A DNA stretch of 5,713 nt from Pseudomonadota bacterium (GTDB lineage Bacteria; Pseudomonadota; Alphaproteobacteria; Rhizobiales; Beijerinckiaceae): the NCBI GenBank assembly GCA_021780015.1, contig JAJXZN010000265.1, forward strand, positions 1 to 5,713, written 5' to 3'. Positions 5,549-5,713 of the stretch are shown piece by piece. The position numbers were made by a program, and so were the translations under genes. The notes beneath the pieces were generated by a model. It did no database searches. It was not told where the DNA came from and was given only the letters and a program-made list of their open reading frames with translations. Numbering within the stretch: position 1 is the first letter of the stretch; every line of letters starts with the position of its first letter.

Positions 5549-5713
5549 ATGGCCGCGATGAAGAAAGATATGGACCTCAAACTCGTACGCAAGAACGAGC
5601 CCGGCGACATCCGGGCCCTGATGCTGTCGCTCGGCCAAGCCGCGCGCGAAGCCGCGCATGGGCTCGCCCTGGCGCCGACCGAGGCCAAGAACAAAGCGCT
5701 GCGGGCCGCGGCG
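5549..5713 (+). CDS. proA: Glutamate-5-semialdehyde dehydrogenase (gamma-glutamyl phosphate reductase) ProA, N-terminal part
   Basis: ProA reduces gamma-glutamyl phosphate with NADPH to glutamate-5-semialdehyde, the second step of proline synthesis from glutamate, in the cytoplasm. Only the first 55 codons are in the window; the frame stays open to the right edge. The segment DIRALMLSLGQAAREAAHGLALAP followed by TEAKNKALRAAA is the typical ProA N-terminal helix region; the catalytic cysteine and NADP-binding parts lie outside. The start is uncertain: ATG at 5549 is favoured (AGG at 5539-5541, 7 nt upstream), but ATGs at 5558 and 5570 and a GTG at 5543 are in frame. A TATATT (5533-5538) very near the start could be a -10 box, which would give an almost leaderless message or favour a later ATG. 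proB, its usual partner, is not directly upstream; marR is there instead. Confidence 0.83.
   Translation, partial: MAAMKKDMDLKLVRKNEPGDIRALMLSLGQAAREAAHGLALAPTEAKNKALRAAA

Noticed and set aside
1..5713. CRISPR array, insertion sequence, prophage or defence system
   Set aside because: No repeat-spacer pattern, transposase, integrase or defence-related domain was found; the genes are housekeeping or small hypothetical ones.

Overview
The window reads as ordinary chromosomal DNA of a GC-rich alphaproteobacterium, most likely order Hyphomicrobiales (Rhizobiales) and possibly near Beijerinckiaceae. The clues are the high-GC codon use, an intracellular PHB depolymerase of the alpha/betaproteobacterial type, a small cupin and a MarR regulator of alphaproteobacterial character, and close-packed genes with short leaders. 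The taxonomic guess comes from protein similarity that I recall, not from a search. I see no mobile element, CRISPR array, tRNA or rRNA.

Layout: (1) 2-1081, the 3' part of phaZ, followed after a 40-bp gap by a 154-aa cupin gene (1122-1586) with a very strong ribosome binding site; together they look like one transcription unit, closed by a hairpin plus two T6 runs at 1614-1667. (2) A 373-bp non-coding stretch (1587-1959) rich in inverted repeats, ending in an 11-bp direct repeat just before aqpZ. (3) aqpZ (1960-2700), a strong stem-loop at 2716-2755, a 73-aa acidic protein of unknown function (2779-3000) and a 165-aa secreted protein of unknown function (3028-3525), all on the plus strand. 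(4) On the minus strand and convergent to these, a Ste24/CAAX-type M48 membrane metalloprotease (4847-3618). (5) Divergent from it, a MarR-family regulator (4989-5429), with a 10-bp palindrome and a near-copy of it in the shared 141-bp region. (6) A 24-bp inverted repeat and a GC-rich hairpin at 5471-5521, then the first 55 codons of proA, which runs off the right edge.

Functionally this is a housekeeping and stress-related neighbourhood: carbon storage breakdown (phaZ), water permeability (aqpZ), membrane protein quality control or processing (M48), redox or stress-type regulation (MarR) and proline synthesis (proA). I find no new multi-gene system. The parts most worth a second look are the non-coding structures. 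Between aqpZ and the 73-aa gene, one C-rich segment can pair either with an upstream G-run or with the Shine-Dalgarno of the small gene. A 24-bp palindrome lies in front of proA. A candidate MarR operator lies between the M48 and marR genes.
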